The notes: generated by a model not told the origin, from the letters alone. 64,000 nucleotides of DNA from Psychrobacter raelei (GCF_022631235.3 NZ_CP093310.2:806001-870000), one strand, 5' to 3'; shown: positions 38,633 to 50,358, counted from the first letter of the stretch. Made by a program: numbers and translations.

Positions 38633-39916
38633 TTAAGCACCTGGCCCTAATACCTTTTGTTTGCTAGGCGCAATGCTTTTGGCCACCTTGCCAATCGTTA
38701 AGCCCTGAACTAAGATTGAGAAAATCACAATGGCGTAGGTGAGGGCAAGCAGCACATCACGTTCAGGGCTTGATGGCAGCTGCAGCACTAAGGCCACTGA
38801 AATCCCCCCACGCAGACCGCCCCAAGTCAGTACTTTCCAAGCACCAGTGGGCAAATCCAGCTGCTTTCTAAAGGTTTTTGTGGTCAAACCCACCACGATA
38901 TAACGCGCCAATAAGGCAATCACAATGGCCAAAGCTGCGGCCATGAATAAATTACCTGAGTAGGCAATCACCACCACTTCTAGGCCAATGAGCACAAATA
39001 AAATGGCATTTAGAATCTCATCGACCAGCTCCCAAAACAGATCCACATAATGGCGGGTCTGGTCACTCATGGCATAGGCGCGGCCCTTGTTACCGATCAT
39101 CAGACCCATCATTACCATGGCCAGTGGGCCCGATAGGTGATAGTGACTGGCCAGCGCATACCCACCCAGTACCCCAGCCAAGGTGATCAGCACCTCCTCT
39201 TGATAGCTATTGATACTTTTGAGCAGATAGTACAAGATTGCCCCCAATATCAGGCCAAATAAAATACCGCCGCCAGCCTCTACCGCTAAAGAGTGCAGTA
39301 TGTATCCGGTAGTGGGAATGTCGCCACTGTTTAAAATACCCAGTAGCAGCACAAAAATAACTACCCCAACACCATCATTAAATAGCGACTCGCCGGCAAT
39401 CACCGTCTCTAAGCTCTTTGGAGCGCCAGCTGAGGCTAGGATACCCATAACCGCAATGGGATCTGTAGGGGAGATAAGCGCACCAAATAACAAGCACCAA
39501 ATAAAGCTTAATTCAAAGCCAAATAGGGGCAGCGTAAAATAGACTGCCGCTGCGATCAGCAGCGAGGACACCAACGTGCCAAATAAAGCCAAAATAGCAA
39601 TGGGCAGCTTATAAGTACGTAAGTCTCCTAGATTAATATGTAGCGCCCCAGCGAATAGCAGCATAGACAGCATACCATCGAGCAAAACCTCGGTAAAATC
39701 CAACTCAGCAAGCAGCCCTTTTTCATAATCAATAAGCTTATCAAAGCCCAATAGACCCAAAAAAATGGCAAAAATAGACAATACTAAAGAGATAGCCATG
39801 ACACCAATACTGGTAGGCAAGCCGATAAAGCGTTTATTGAGGTAGGCCAATAAAGCCGTCAGGCTCAAAAAAACCGCACTGATTTCTAACAAACTTAAGT
39901 CGGTGGCATGTTGCAT
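38633..39916 (-). CDS. Sodium/proton antiporter, CPA1 (NhaP-type) family
   Basis: A 427-residue inner-membrane protein with about 12 hydrophobic segments. Conserved CPA1 motifs are LLFAGALHINLGDL, the transport-site motif ISPTDPIAVMGIL (with the paired Asp), ESLFNDGVGVVIFVLLL and a late WGGLRGGISVALVLQLP. It exchanges sodium (or another cation) for protons for pH and salt homeostasis. The cytosolic tail is short, unlike long-tailed NhaP homologues. It is transcribed towards the GNAT gene. The specific cation cannot be inferred. Confidence 0.93.
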   Translation of the reverse strand: MQHATDLSLLEISAVFLSLTALLAYLNKRFIGLPTSIGVMAISLVLSIFAIFLGLLGFDKLIDYEKGLLAELDFTEVLLDGMLSMLLFAGALHINLGDLRTYKLPIAILALFGTLVSSLLIAAAVYFTLPLFGFELSFIWCLLFGALISPTDPIAVMGILASAGAPKSLETVIAGESLFNDGVGVVIFVLLLGILNSGDIPTTGYILHSLAVEAGGGILFGLILGAILYYLLKSINSYQEEVLITLAGVLGGYALASHYHLSGPLAMVMMGLMIGNKGRAYAMSDQTRHYVDLFWELVDEILNAILFVLIGLEVVVIAYSGNLFMAAALAIVIALLARYIVVGLTTKTFRKQLDLPTGAWKVLTWGGLRGGISVALVLQLPSSPERDVLLALTYAIVIFSILVQGLTIGKVAKSIAPSKQKVLGPGA

Positions 39917-40013
39917 AAATCTAAGCCTAATTGGTGGCGTAATGGGTCATATTATGGGTACGGATAACAAGGTTTAAAGCAATCTTGCCTATCTTATAAT
40001 CCTATAAAAAAAG

Positions 40014-41630
40014 CTACTTGTTAGGGTTATCATCTTCGGTGATGATCGGCGCATCCTTATCATGTGAGAACAAACCCAGTAGGCCTGTCTTTTTATGCTC
40101 TTGTTTGGCAGTCTCGGTATGCTTAGAGTGCTGAGCTGAGTTAACCGTGCCTTTGGCAGCGGCAGCCTTGATATCCGCATCCGGGGGATTGGTTGCCTCT
40201 TTACTGTCACTATCGGGCAGCACATCGGCATTAGGGTCAAAGGGCTGCGCATCAAATTTGCCATCTGCTGCTGCGTTCTGTCTGCCACCTTCGGCTGTGG
40301 TGGATTGGTTTGTAGTACGCTTAGCATCAGCATCTTGCGCAGAGAATACGGAGTGAGATACCTCTACTTTTTCACGGGGTAGGCTGTGCGCAAATATTTT
40401 TGCTAAAGGAATATCCAGCTCTTGTCTGGCATGCTTCTCAGTTTGGACAAAGCGTTGCACCAGTAAGCTTAACCACGGAGTGCGTGCATTGGCACAGACC
40501 TCATCGAGCTCATCTTTAATGGGCAGCGGATAGGGCAAAGTACGATAAAAGTCCCATAAGGTTATGTTATCTAAATCTTTTTTGAGTACATAATTACCCT
40601 CGTCAGTCTCAGTGATTAAGTGAGCATCTTTGAGGTAATTGAGATAAGTGAACCATTTTGGCAGCTCCTTACGTCCCAACACACTGCGCAAATCCTCCTC
40701 AGAGGTATCCTTGCCTTGCTGGTAGCGGTCGTGTACTAAGTTGAGCATGTCTAGTAAGCTTAATAATGGATGACGCGGATAGACTTCGCTGGTGGCAAAA
40801 ATAGTGAGCGTATAGCTAATCTCAACACCCAATAGGATCAAGTTCCAAGACAAGTAAATCCATAATAAGAAAATAGGCAAGGCAGCAAAGGCACCGTAGA
40901 TTGCCTCATAGCTGGTAAAATTGCTCATGATGATACCAAATGAGTATTTTAATAACTCAAAGGTAACCGCCACAAATACCCCTGCAGTCGCTGCATTTTT
41001 TAGCGGCACTTTAGCTTTTGGGATAAACCAATACATACCGATAAAACCAGCAATGGTGACAGCAAAAGATACCACTTGCACCCAAAATCCCCAGTCGATA
41101 CCATAACCGGCAACTTGCTGGTTCAAAAAACTTAAGCTTTGCACGGCACTTGAGACCAAAAAGGCGGTGCCTAATACCAAAGGACCTAGGGTAATGATGG
41201 TCCAATAACGTAAAATACTCTTAATACCTCCTGAGCGATCCTCTACCCGCCAAATCTGGTTAAATGCCCGCTCAATGGTGGTGAGGGTCATGATGGTGGT
41301 CACAAATAAAGCAAGTGCACCAATGGCAGTTAAATTGCTCGATTTCTCGGCAAAGTTATTAATATATTCAGAAACCTGTAGCCCAGATTGAGGCAGCAAG
41401 TTACTGTAGATAATGTTTGAAATCTGCTCACGTACTGACTCTAAAGCCGGCACAGAAGACAAAATCATCAACAAAACCGTTAAAATAGGTACAATGGATA
41501 ATAAAGTGGTATAGGTCAAAGAAGCCGCTTTTTGCTGACCATCATCTTTTATAAAGTTACCAATCAAAAAGCGCAGGAAGTTAAACCAAGTATGGTCATA
41601 AAAAGGCAGTTTTTTTAACAGTTTTTCCAT
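40014..41630 (-). CDS. YihY/BrkB family membrane protein with long polar C-terminal tail
   Basis: A 538-residue protein. Residues about 30-285 contain six membrane segments with family motifs DDGQQKAASLTYTTLLSIVPILTVLL, NLTAIGALALFVTTIMTLTTIERAFNQIWRVED and WNLILLGVEISYTLT. A winged-helix-like region follows (about 300-430), then about 95 residues of Asp/Ala/Thr/Lys-rich, low-complexity tail ending in HDKDAPIITEDDNPNK. E. coli YihY is about 290 residues, so this one has a substantial extension. The family was once confused with RNase BN; its function is unknown. Confidence 0.9.
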   Translation of the reverse strand: MEKLLKKLPFYDHTWFNFLRFLIGNFIKDDGQQKAASLTYTTLLSIVPILTVLLMILSSVPALESVREQISNIIYSNLLPQSGLQVSEYINNFAEKSSNLTAIGALALFVTTIMTLTTIERAFNQIWRVEDRSGGIKSILRYWTIITLGPLVLGTAFLVSSAVQSLSFLNQQVAGYGIDWGFWVQVVSFAVTIAGFIGMYWFIPKAKVPLKNAATAGVFVAVTFELLKYSFGIIMSNFTSYEAIYGAFAALPIFLLWIYLSWNLILLGVEISYTLTIFATSEVYPRHPLLSLLDMLNLVHDRYQQGKDTSEEDLRSVLGRKELPKWFTYLNYLKDAHLITETDEGNYVLKKDLDNITLWDFYRTLPYPLPIKDELDEVCANARTPWLSLLVQRFVQTEKHARQELDIPLAKIFAHSLPREKVEVSHSVFSAQDADAKRTTNQSTTAEGGRQNAAADGKFDAQPFDPNADVLPDSDSKEATNPPDADIKAAAAKGTVNSAQHSKHTETAKQEHKKTGLLGLFSHDKDAPIITEDDNPNK

Positions 41631-41899
41631 ATTAGTGTCAGTGTCAGTCAGTTAAGAGGGCAAAGTTAATAAAAATATCGAATTATCAGTCTGGTGTAGT
41701 AAAAATTGTGGCTAGTTTAACAAAAATTGATAACCAGATTGTGAAGATTGTTTGTTTCTTAATGATATGATAATGGTAAGCAGATGACGAGCGCTTAGCG
41801 GTTGTGTGCAGATTTGGTATAGATAAAGCAATCTGTCGCCCGATGCTTGCCTGCAGATTTAGTTTTATACAATAATTAATTCATCGGATGTAATGTGAT

Positions 41900-42538
41900 A
41901 TGACAAACCCAGTAGCCCCCATGCAGTCTACGGATACCCCTTATGTGCTTGTGCTTTATTATTCTCAGCATGGCACCACCAAAGCGTTGGCCTATGCCAT
42001 TGCTCAAGGGATTGAAGATGCGGGTATGACCGCGCGTATACGCACTGTGCCGACAGTCGCGGCAGAGACTGTGGTCGCCAAGCCTGCCATTCCCGATGAA
42101 GGCGATTTATACTGCACGCTATCTGACTTAAAGAACTGTTCAGGCTTAGCGTTAGGCAGCCCCACTCATTTTGGTAATATGGCAGGTGCGATGAAGCACT
42201 TCTGGGACAGCACAGTGACCTTATGGCTGGCAGGTAACCTACAGAACAAACCCGCTTGCGTGTTTACCAGTACCGGCTCCATGCATGGTGGGCAAGAGAC
42301 GACTTTATTGACCATGATGATGCCGCTGCTGCATCATGGCATGATGGTATTGGGGCTACCTTATTCTAATCCGGAGCTGGGACGCACCAATCGTGGCGGC
42401 ACCCCTTATGGCGCTAGTCATGTTAGCGGTAGTGCCCATGATCAGCCGGTCACCAAAGATGAGCGCACTTTGGCTATCGCTCAAGGAAAACGTTTGGCTC
42501 AAGCGACCAAAGCCCTGATCAACGCCACGTGGTCATAA
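41900..42538 (+). CDS. WrbA-like NAD(P)H:quinone oxidoreductase, flavodoxin fold
   Basis: A 212-residue flavodoxin-like protein. The FMN phosphate loop is YYSQHGTTKALA (about 20-31), then GSPTHFGNMAGAMKHFWDST and FTSTGSMHGGQETTLLTMMMPLLHHGMMVLGLPY, matching WrbA-type two-electron quinone reductases. The C-terminus has the GGTPYGASHVSG pattern. A DUF2069 gene begins 3 bases after its stop codon, so the pair is an operon, a common arrangement in Moraxellaceae and pseudomonads. Whether to call it wrbA rather than a paralogue is uncertain. Confidence 0.9.
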   Translation: MTNPVAPMQSTDTPYVLVLYYSQHGTTKALAYAIAQGIEDAGMTARIRTVPTVAAETVVAKPAIPDEGDLYCTLSDLKNCSGLALGSPTHFGNMAGAMKHFWDSTVTLWLAGNLQNKPACVFTSTGSMHGGQETTLLTMMMPLLHHGMMVLGLPYSNPELGRTNRGGTPYGASHVSGSAHDQPVTKDERTLAIAQGKRLAQATKALINATWS

Positions 42539-42541
42539 ATT

Positions 42542-42973
42542 ATGGCGAATAAAAAAACGTTGGATAGAGCCTCAGCTGAGAACGTAGTGGCGATTGCCAA
42601 CCTACAAGCCAAGCTGCGCATAATTTGGTTGGTTTGGCTTATCTATAGGTCTCTTGGATTACCTGTTTTGCTTGGGCTATTATTGCCGGCTCATCCTGAT
42701 ATCATCGGCGGTATCGCCTGGCAGATTTTATGGCTGATACCCGCCTTGATTGTTACTCCTTGGATGCTTAAAGGCAAGTCGCCTTACGCACTATTGATGA
42801 GCAGTATGCTGACGTTGGTATATTTGGGTGCAAGCGGTGTGACCTTATTTTCAAGATTTTATGACAGTGGTATCAGTGTGGCCTGGGTATATGGCCTAGA
42901 TGTGCTATTGCTGCTCGCTATTAATATGGGTTTATTTAAGCTGTTAAAGCGGCTGCCCTCTATGAATGGCTAG
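42542..42973 (+). CDS. DUF2069 small membrane protein
   Basis: A 143-residue inner-membrane protein with four hydrophobic segments: LRIIWLVWLIYRSLGLPVLL, WQILWLIPALIVTPWML, YALLMSSMLTLVYLGASGVTL and VYGLDVLLLLAINMGLFKLL. The layout and the position right after a WrbA-like gene fit the DUF2069 family. The start is 3 bases downstream of the previous stop, implying coupled translation. The function is unknown. The terminator at 42991 closes the two-gene unit. Confidence 0.82.
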   Translation: MANKKTLDRASAENVVAIANLQAKLRIIWLVWLIYRSLGLPVLLGLLLPAHPDIIGGIAWQILWLIPALIVTPWMLKGKSPYALLMSSMLTLVYLGASGVTLFSRFYDSGISVAWVYGLDVLLLLAINMGLFKLLKRLPSMNG

Positions 42974-42990
42974 AGATTTTCAAACAGAGA

Positions 42991-43027
42991 CAACAATCCC
43001 CCGCCATGAGCTGACGGGGGATTGTTG
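42991..43027. terminator. Bidirectional terminator between convergent genes
   Basis: CAACAATCCCCCG (42991-43003) pairs perfectly with 43015-43027 around an 11-base loop. It lies between the convergent DUF2069 and DUF3108 genes. The tail is only moderately T-rich. Confidence 0.75.
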
Positions 43028-43059
43028 TATTATCTATTGTTAGCAATATGTTGTCGCTA

Positions 43060-43776
43060 TTAACGCACCTTGGTTAATTCCATTTCCATTTTTTTACCGT
43101 CATCGCTTTGGACGACTTTGACAGGAAGATAATCTAAGCTTGGGGCTAGCCAGAAGCTGGTGGAGCGACTCTTGTCATCATGAATACGATCGACACGTAC
43201 CGTATCAAAGGTACCTGCAGGCACGGTTATCTTGGTATTGCCCGCCTTTTTAAACGGGGTTTTTTCAACCTTATCTTTTTTGACCATATAGTAGTTGCCA
43301 GTGAATTTGCCCGTTAAGAGATCTTGTCTGATTTGAGCCTCTAAGCTTAAGTCATCAAAAGCTCTATTGGGCGCAGAAAGATTGTAAGACTTGCCACGGT
43401 AAGTACTAACGACCTTTTTGCCTGAGTCACTAAAAGCAACCTTGTGGGTACGTCCCACACCAAATAACTTATAAGTAGTACTGGCGCTGGTTGGGATAAT
43501 GCTGTTACCACTTAAAATAAAGCTACTATTTTGATTGGCTGATGCCACACCTGCCACTTTGGCACTCATTTTATAGTTCCAGTTGTTACCTGATTTGGTG
43601 AGGCTGCGAGTGGCAGTACCTTTGTATTTACCTTCAGCAGTGAAGTTGTAATCTGCTGTAGTAGGGGTTAAGGTGCTTGCCGCCATAGACACAGTAGATG
43701 CTACCGCAGTGGCAGTTGCTAGACCTAAAGTAGTGGCTAATTTTTTGGTATTGATATTTTTTAATGTGTTAAGCAT
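43060..43776 (-). CDS. DUF3108 periplasmic protein
   Basis: A 238-residue exported protein. The N-terminus has a signal peptide (hydrophobic LGLATATAVASTVSMAAS). The body has the DUF3108 pattern DYNFTAEGKYKGTATRSLTKSGNNWNYKM, FDDLSLEAQIRQDLLTGKF and VPAGTFDTVRVDRIHDDKSRSTSFWLAPSLDYLPVKVVQ, a beta-rich periplasmic fold. The function is not established. It is monocistronic and convergent with the DUF2069 gene. Confidence 0.82.
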   Translation of the reverse strand: MLNTLKNINTKKLATTLGLATATAVASTVSMAASTLTPTTADYNFTAEGKYKGTATRSLTKSGNNWNYKMSAKVAGVASANQNSSFILSGNSIIPTSASTTYKLFGVGRTHKVAFSDSGKKVVSTYRGKSYNLSAPNRAFDDLSLEAQIRQDLLTGKFTGNYYMVKKDKVEKTPFKKAGNTKITVPAGTFDTVRVDRIHDDKSRSTSFWLAPSLDYLPVKVVQSDDGKKMEMELTKVR

Positions 43777-43970
43777 TGTTGGTGCCCTTATTTTTTTGAT
43801 GATATTTAACGCTATGTCTATGCTGCGTACTATACCTTATATATGGTCATACCTTGTTACATTTCCAAGGGCAGTATTGAAGGTGTTTTGTTAGCAATCC
43901 TTTCTAAGAGTTAGGCGCTGATTACCCACAGTAATGTATGTCTGGCACAATTGGGACTGTACTTGCCATA

Positions 43971-43998
43971 AAAAAAGACAGCCTAAGCTGTCTTTTTT
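43971..43998 (-). terminator. Terminator of the pnt operon
   Basis: AAAAAAGACAGC pairs perfectly with GCTGTCTTTTTT around CTAA, with T-runs on both strands. It lies about 60 bases beyond the pntB stop codon. Confidence 0.9.
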
Positions 43999-44058
43999 AT
44001 GTTTAAACCACTGTTTATATGGGCCCTGTGCCAGACAGATTGTCTGTGCAAGATAGCG

Positions 44059-45471
44059 TTAGTGACCACCACCATTAATAGTGCGCACCATCTCCTCTAC
44101 CATCTTCTTAGCATCACCAAAGATCATCATGGTTTTGTCTAAATAGAACAGCGGGTTATCAAGGCCGGCATAGCCTGTGCTCATTGAGCGTTTGATAACC
44201 ATCACTGTTTGTGCTTTGGATGCCTCCAAAATTGGCATACCAAAAATAGGTGAGCTAGGATCATCTTTGGCAGAAGGGTTGACCACATCGTTTGCCCCAA
44301 TCACCAATACCACATCGGTACTTGGAAAATCTGAGTTGATTTCATCCATCTCCAAGATATCGTCATAAGGCACATCGGCTTCAGCAAGCAGTACGTTCAT
44401 ATGACCTGGCATACGACCTGCCACAGGGTGAATAGCGAAGCGAACATTTACGCCTTGCTCTTTTAAGACTTCATATAACTCTTTTACAGCGTTTTGCGCA
44501 CGGCCTTGCGCCATGCCGTAGCCAGGTACGATGATAACATCACTGGCATTACTCATTAAGAAGCCGGCATCTTCAGCAGAGCCTGACTTATAAGTTTTTG
44601 GTGCACCGTCATCACTACCGGTTGCCGCTGCTGCTGTGCCCATGCCACCAAACAAGACGTTAAGCAGTGAGCGGTTCATGGCTTTACACATGATATAAGA
44701 TAAAATAGCACCTGATGAGCCCACCAGTGAGCCGGCAATAATAAGCATTGAGTTACCTAAGGTAAAACCAATACCGGCTGCTGCCCAACCTGAGAATGAG
44801 TTTAACAGTGAGACCACAACCGGCATATCACCGCCACCAATAGGGGCAATCCACATCCAACCAAAGATCACTGCAAAAAAAGTCATGGCGTAGAAGGCCG
44901 GCATAGAGTCCGTAACAAAATACAGGCCGCCGCAACCAATCATGGCCACAAATAAGATAAGCTGAACTGGTTTGACCCAGCCACCGGTCAAAGTTTTTGC
45001 CCATTTTTTAGCGGCAAGCTTACCAAAGGCGAAGACAGAGGCTGAGAAAGTAATGGCACCAATAAAGCAGCCGATAAATAGCTCGATACGGGCGATGGTG
45101 CTGTGATCATGAGTACTATTTAATACCGTCGCTAAGGCAATAGCCACTGCTGCCAAACCCACAAAGGAGTGCATCAAGGCTACCGTCTCTGGCATCTGAG
45201 TCATGGCCACAGTTTTGGCTTTCCACATCCCCACCAAAGCGCCTAATACCATGGCACCGATGATTAACCACAGTACCGGGCCATCAGCTAAGAAGAAGGT
45301 GGTGATCACAGCGATGGCCATGGCCACCATACCTAAACGGTTACCACGAATAGCGGTCTTAGGGCTTGATAGGCCACGTAAGGTTAGCACAAATAAGATG
45401 GCGCCTACTAAATAGAACCAATCGGCATGGGCTGCAATCCAATTCATTTGGGTTAAGTCAGTTGGATTCAT
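44059..45471 (-). CDS. pntB: Proton-translocating NAD(P) transhydrogenase, beta subunit
   Basis: A 470-residue subunit. The N-terminal part carries eight to nine membrane helices (starting [16 protein letters not shown]). The C-terminal NADP-binding domain dIII contains [40 protein letters not shown] and [12 protein letters not shown]. It uses the proton gradient to make NADPH from NADH. It overlaps the upstream pntAB gene by 4 bases (ATGA). The terminator at 43971 ends the operon. Confidence 0.97.
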   Translation of the reverse strand: MNPTDLTQMNWIAAHADWFYLVGAILFVLTLRGLSSPKTAIRGNRLGMVAMAIAVITTFFLADGPVLWLIIGAMVLGALVGMWKAKTVAMTQMPETVALMHSFVGLAAVAIALATVLNSTHDHSTIARIELFIGCFIGAITFSASVFAFGKLAAKKWAKTLTGGWVKPVQLILFVAMIGCGGLYFVTDSMPAFYAMTFFAVIFGWMWIAPIGGGDMPVVVSLLNSFSGWAAAGIGFTLGNSMLIIAGSLVGSSGAILSYIMCKAMNRSLLNVLFGGMGTAAAATGSDDGAPKTYKSGSAEDAGFLMSNASDVIIVPGYGMAQGRAQNAVKELYEVLKEQGVNVRFAIHPVAGRMPGHMNVLLAEADVPYDDILEMDEINSDFPSTDVVLVIGANDVVNPSAKDDPSSPIFGMPILEASKAQTVMVIKRSMSTGYAGLDNPLFYLDKTMMIFGDAKKMVEEMVRTINGGGH

Positions 45472-45848
45472 GCATCACCTCCTTTTGGCTCAGTGTTGAT
45501 GGTTTTTTTAGCTTTTGGTTTAAACATAGCAAGCATACGCTCAGTCACCGCGAAGCCGCCAAAGATATTGATACTGGCTAAAAATACCGCAAAAGCGCCC
45601 AAAATACTGGTCATAGACAGTGCGCTGCCATCGATATGGATGGTCTGCAGCATGGCGCCAACGATAACGATACTGGATAAGGCATTGGTCACGGCCATCA
45701 GCGGTGTATGTAGGGCAGGGGTAACTCCCCAAACCACGTAATAACCCACAAAGATAGCCAGAACAAAAATTGTAAATATGGCCACAAACGGAGTACCCCC
45801 TGTCACGGCTACCCCCAGTGGTGCGGTTGCTAATAACGTAGCAAGCAT
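45468..45848 (-). CDS. pntAB: NAD(P) transhydrogenase alpha subunit, membrane part
   Basis: A 126-residue membrane subunit with three to four helices ([66 protein letters not shown]). It corresponds to the membrane C-terminus of the E. coli PntA chain, encoded as a separate gene, as in Rhodospirillum. It starts about 100 bases after the soluble alpha gene and overlaps pntB by 4 bases. Confidence 0.95.
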   Translation of the reverse strand: MLATLLATAPLGVAVTGGTPFVAIFTIFVLAIFVGYYVVWGVTPALHTPLMAVTNALSSIVIVGAMLQTIHIDGSALSMTSILGAFAVFLASINIFGGFAVTERMLAMFKPKAKKTINTEPKGGDA

Positions 45849-45951
45849 AATCTTCTCCTAATGTCTTTCTAAAGTTTTTCGTATAGTGTGCTTGATTATT
45901 TTTCACAAGTGAGTGGCGAGTCATCGCAATCCTTGCAGACTTATAGGACCA

Positions 45952-47085
45952 CTATCTACGTTGTAAAAGCACCTCACCGTTATGGGTCACTGCTAATGCC
46001 CCTTGAATTTCATCTTCAAGATTAATAGTCAGTGCATTGTCATTTTCTTTGTCAAATAAGGTGGCAATAAAATTCACCAAGTTGTTTGCGTACAAGTCCG
46101 ATGATTGCGCCGCAAGTGTGGCGGGAATATTGGCGGCACCAATAATGCGCACGCCGTTTTCTGTAACCACAGTTTCGCCTGATACCGTACCCTCCACGTT
46201 ACCGCCTGAGCTTGCTGCCATATCAATTAATACGGAGCCAGCTTTCATCTTATCCAGCGTAGTCTTATGCACCAGACGCGGGGCATTACGGCCAGGAATT
46301 TGCGCCGTTGTGATAATAATGTCCGCATTTGATACCGCTTTATCGACCACAGCCGCTTGATCTTTCATGTACTGCTCAGAGGGTGTCCAAGCATAGCCAC
46401 CGGTTGATTTGGCCTTTTGTTTTTCTTCTTCACTCATCGGGACATCAAGCCACTTACCGCCCAAGGACTCGACCTGCTCTTTGGCAGCAGGGCGTAGGTC
46501 ACTGGCTTCTACCACAGCGCCCAAGCGTTTAGCCGTAGCGATGGCTTGAAGGCCTGCCACACCCACACCTAAAATAACCACTTTGGCAGGTTTTACGGTA
46601 CCAGCAGAGGTCATAAACATAGGGAAGGGACGCGCGTATTCATTGGCTGCCATAAGCACAGCTTTATAGCCGGCAAGGTTGGCTTGTGAGGAGAGTACAT
46701 CCATGTTTTGAGCACGAGATAAGGTACGTGGTAATAATTCCATAGCAAAAGCGGTAGTGCCTTGCTTGGCATAGTTATCGAGTTGGTCATTGCGGTAGGG
46801 GTCAAGCATACCCATCACAATACTGCCTGATGACAGCTGAGATATTTGCTCGCCAGTTAGGTTTTGCACCACACAAATAATATGAGATTGCGACAGCACT
46901 TCAGATTCGCTAGCGACACGGGCTCCGGCGTTGGTATATGCGGTGTCATCGTAATAGGCATGCTGGCCGGCACCCGACTCAATCATCACCTCGTGGCCCA
47001 GTTTGGTAAGCTTTTTTACCGCATCTGGCGTAATGGCAACACGACCTTCAAATGCCTGCTTGGCTTGTATTGTGCCTATTATCAT
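45952..47085 (-). CDS. pntAA: NAD(P) transhydrogenase alpha subunit, soluble NAD-binding part
   Basis: About 377 residues from the ATG at 47085, which has AGGAG six bases upstream; a longer reading frame to 47151 lacks this support. The protein begins MIIGTIQAKQAFEGRVAITPDAVKKL, the classic alanine dehydrogenase/PNT N-terminus. It then has the NAD-binding VVILGVGVAGLQAIATAKRLGAVVEASDLR and GSVLIDMAASSGGNVEGT. It is the dI domain of the transhydrogenase. pntAB and pntB follow in the same direction. Confidence 0.95.
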   Translation of the reverse strand: MIIGTIQAKQAFEGRVAITPDAVKKLTKLGHEVMIESGAGQHAYYDDTAYTNAGARVASESEVLSQSHIICVVQNLTGEQISQLSSGSIVMGMLDPYRNDQLDNYAKQGTTAFAMELLPRTLSRAQNMDVLSSQANLAGYKAVLMAANEYARPFPMFMTSAGTVKPAKVVILGVGVAGLQAIATAKRLGAVVEASDLRPAAKEQVESLGGKWLDVPMSEEEKQKAKSTGGYAWTPSEQYMKDQAAVVDKAVSNADIIITTAQIPGRNAPRLVHKTTLDKMKAGSVLIDMAASSGGNVEGTVSGETVVTENGVRIIGAANIPATLAAQSSDLYANNLVNFIATLFDKENDNALTINLEDEIQGALAVTHNGEVLLQRR

Positions 47086-47612
47086 ATTCGCTCCTAGCTT
47101 ATGTGATTGATCTAAACCTTCCGCTTGTCTAAGTCGGTTCTTTGATCGCAATGGGGTTGGCGGTCAAAAACCTCTGGTTGTGTTAACTACAACCAAGGGT
47201 TATCAATTTAATAAATGGTTATTCAAATACCATCATCGATATTTATTATAAGAATATAAATTAAAAAAAATCATCGTAGAAACATGACCAACCAGTTAAA
47301 TTTATTAACAAACTTTAATTTATATAGTATTGACAACACAGCTTTATATATAACTAAGTTTTATCTATAACCGTGTAAAAAGCAGGCAAGGTTGACTGCA
47401 AAATATAGGCGCTCAAAGGCAAGATGGCAGATGAAAAGTGGGTGTATGAAGACAATTATAGGCAGTGGCTATCTGTCACTGTGCCACAAGTTATGATAGG
47501 CTTAGCCTGCTTGCGCTTATCGTAGCAGCGCAAAAGATGACTTATGTTTAATAACAATCAAAAATATCAGTTAAAGCATGTGGTTTAACCGCACAAGGCT
47601 AAGGATAAAGTT
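47086..47612. other. Divergent promoter region between pntAA and yaaA
   Basis: About 525 bases without a gene. A short inverted repeat GGTTGT/ACAACC flanks GTTAACT near 47173-47192. TTGACA at 47330-47335 on the plus strand lacks a well-spaced -10. The centre is very AT-rich. yaaA homologues are often OxyR-controlled, but I could not identify an OxyR site by eye. Confidence 0.4.
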
Positions 47613-48425
47613 ATGTATTTTATATTGTCTCCTGCTAAGAGCTTAAATGAAAAAGATGCAGTGTCGGTGAAAGTCGGTAATTACTATAGTCAGCCTGAGC
47701 TAATTGAAGATGCTCAAGCATTGATGAAAATCTTGAAATCAAAGGAGCCAATAGATTTACAAGCGCTTATGAGTATCTCTGATGATTTGGCACAGCTTAA
47801 TGCACAGCGCAATCAAGACTGGGCGTGGAGCGAGGACAAACCGTTTACTGAAGACAATGCCAAACCAGCCGGCTACCTGTTTGATGGTGATGTCTATACC
47901 GGTCTTGATATGTATAGTGCGGATAAACAAACCGTTGTGTATTTAAATGAGCACCTAGGTATTTTGTCAGGGTTATATGGCGTTTTAAAGCCACTGGATA
48001 TGATTCAGCCTTACCGTTTGGAGATGGGCACCAAGCTTAAAAATAAGCAAGGCGATAACTTATATGAGTTTTGGGGCGAGCATATTACGGATGTGATCAA
48101 TCAGCGTATGAAAGACACAAGTGAGCAGGGCGAAGATAATATCCTAATTAACCTTGCCTCAAACGAATACTTTAAAGCGGTGAAGAAAAAATCACTGGAT
48201 GCGGCTATCATCACCCCCCGTTTTGAAGATGAGAAAAATGGCAAATACAAAGTGATTAGCTTTTATGCCAAAAAAGCACGCGGTCTGATGGTGAGATATG
48301 CAGCTGATAATAAAATTACCAAGGCGGAAGACTTAAAGCAGTTTGATTTGGCCGGCTACTATTATGTAGATGAGCTGTCTGATGATAAAACGTGGGTGTT
48401 TAGACGCGATGAGGCCAGTCAGTAA
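47613..48425 (+). CDS. yaaA: Peroxide-stress protein YaaA (DUF328)
   Basis: A 270-residue YaaA. It has the family start MYFILSPAKSLNEKD, WSEDKPFTEDNAKPAGYLFDGDVYTGLD-type motif over residues about 70-97, GILSGLYGVLKPLDMIQPYRLEMGTKL and NLASNEYFKAVKKKSL, plus a C-terminal FYAKKARGLMVRYAADNKI. E. coli YaaA limits free iron during hydrogen peroxide stress. AAGGATAAAGTT precedes the ATG. It is monocistronic with a strong terminator. Confidence 0.95.
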   Translation: MYFILSPAKSLNEKDAVSVKVGNYYSQPELIEDAQALMKILKSKEPIDLQALMSISDDLAQLNAQRNQDWAWSEDKPFTEDNAKPAGYLFDGDVYTGLDMYSADKQTVVYLNEHLGILSGLYGVLKPLDMIQPYRLEMGTKLKNKQGDNLYEFWGEHITDVINQRMKDTSEQGEDNILINLASNEYFKAVKKKSLDAAIITPRFEDEKNGKYKVISFYAKKARGLMVRYAADNKITKAEDLKQFDLAGYYYVDELSDDKTWVFRRDEASQ

Positions 48426-48474
48426 TTCGAAATGATTTTTAAAGTCAACGAATTAAAGTAAATAAGCCAATAAA

Positions 48475-48507
48475 AAACCCCGATAAGCGATTGCCTATCG
48501 GGGTTTA
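48475..48507 (+). terminator. Terminator of yaaA
   Basis: AAACCCCGATA (48475-48485) pairs with TATCGGGGTTT (48496-48506) around AGCGATTGCC, ending in T-rich sequence. Confidence 0.88.
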
Positions 48508-48606
48508 TTTACTACTGGATTTTGCTTACCTAAACGATATTAAGCAAATAGTAGGGTAGCTCTAAAACAGTATAAACGATCTTTTATGGACTAAACTAAA
48601 TGGCAA

Positions 48607-48675
48607 CGTACAGTGCAGGATATAAAGTAAAGATTGTACATCAAGTACATCGAGCTTTATGGGCAATACTGTACG
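48607..48675. repeat. 69-nt nested palindrome downstream of groEL
   Basis: Three coaxial inverted repeats share one centre: CGTACAGT/ACTGTACG (48607-48614 and 48668-48675), ATAAAG/CTTTAT (48622-48627 and 48655-48660) and TGTAC/GTACA (48635-48639 and 48645-48649) around ATCAA. It starts 22 bases beyond the groEL stop and lacks a T-run, so it does not look like a plain intrinsic terminator. Confidence 0.7.
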
Positions 48676-48696
48676 CAGCCATTTTGCTCATGAAAG

Positions 48697-50358
<1,662 letters not shown>

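Noticed and set aside
43673..43894. Plus-strand ORF opposite the DUF3108 gene
   Set aside because: Antisense to the signal peptide region and not supported by any start signal.
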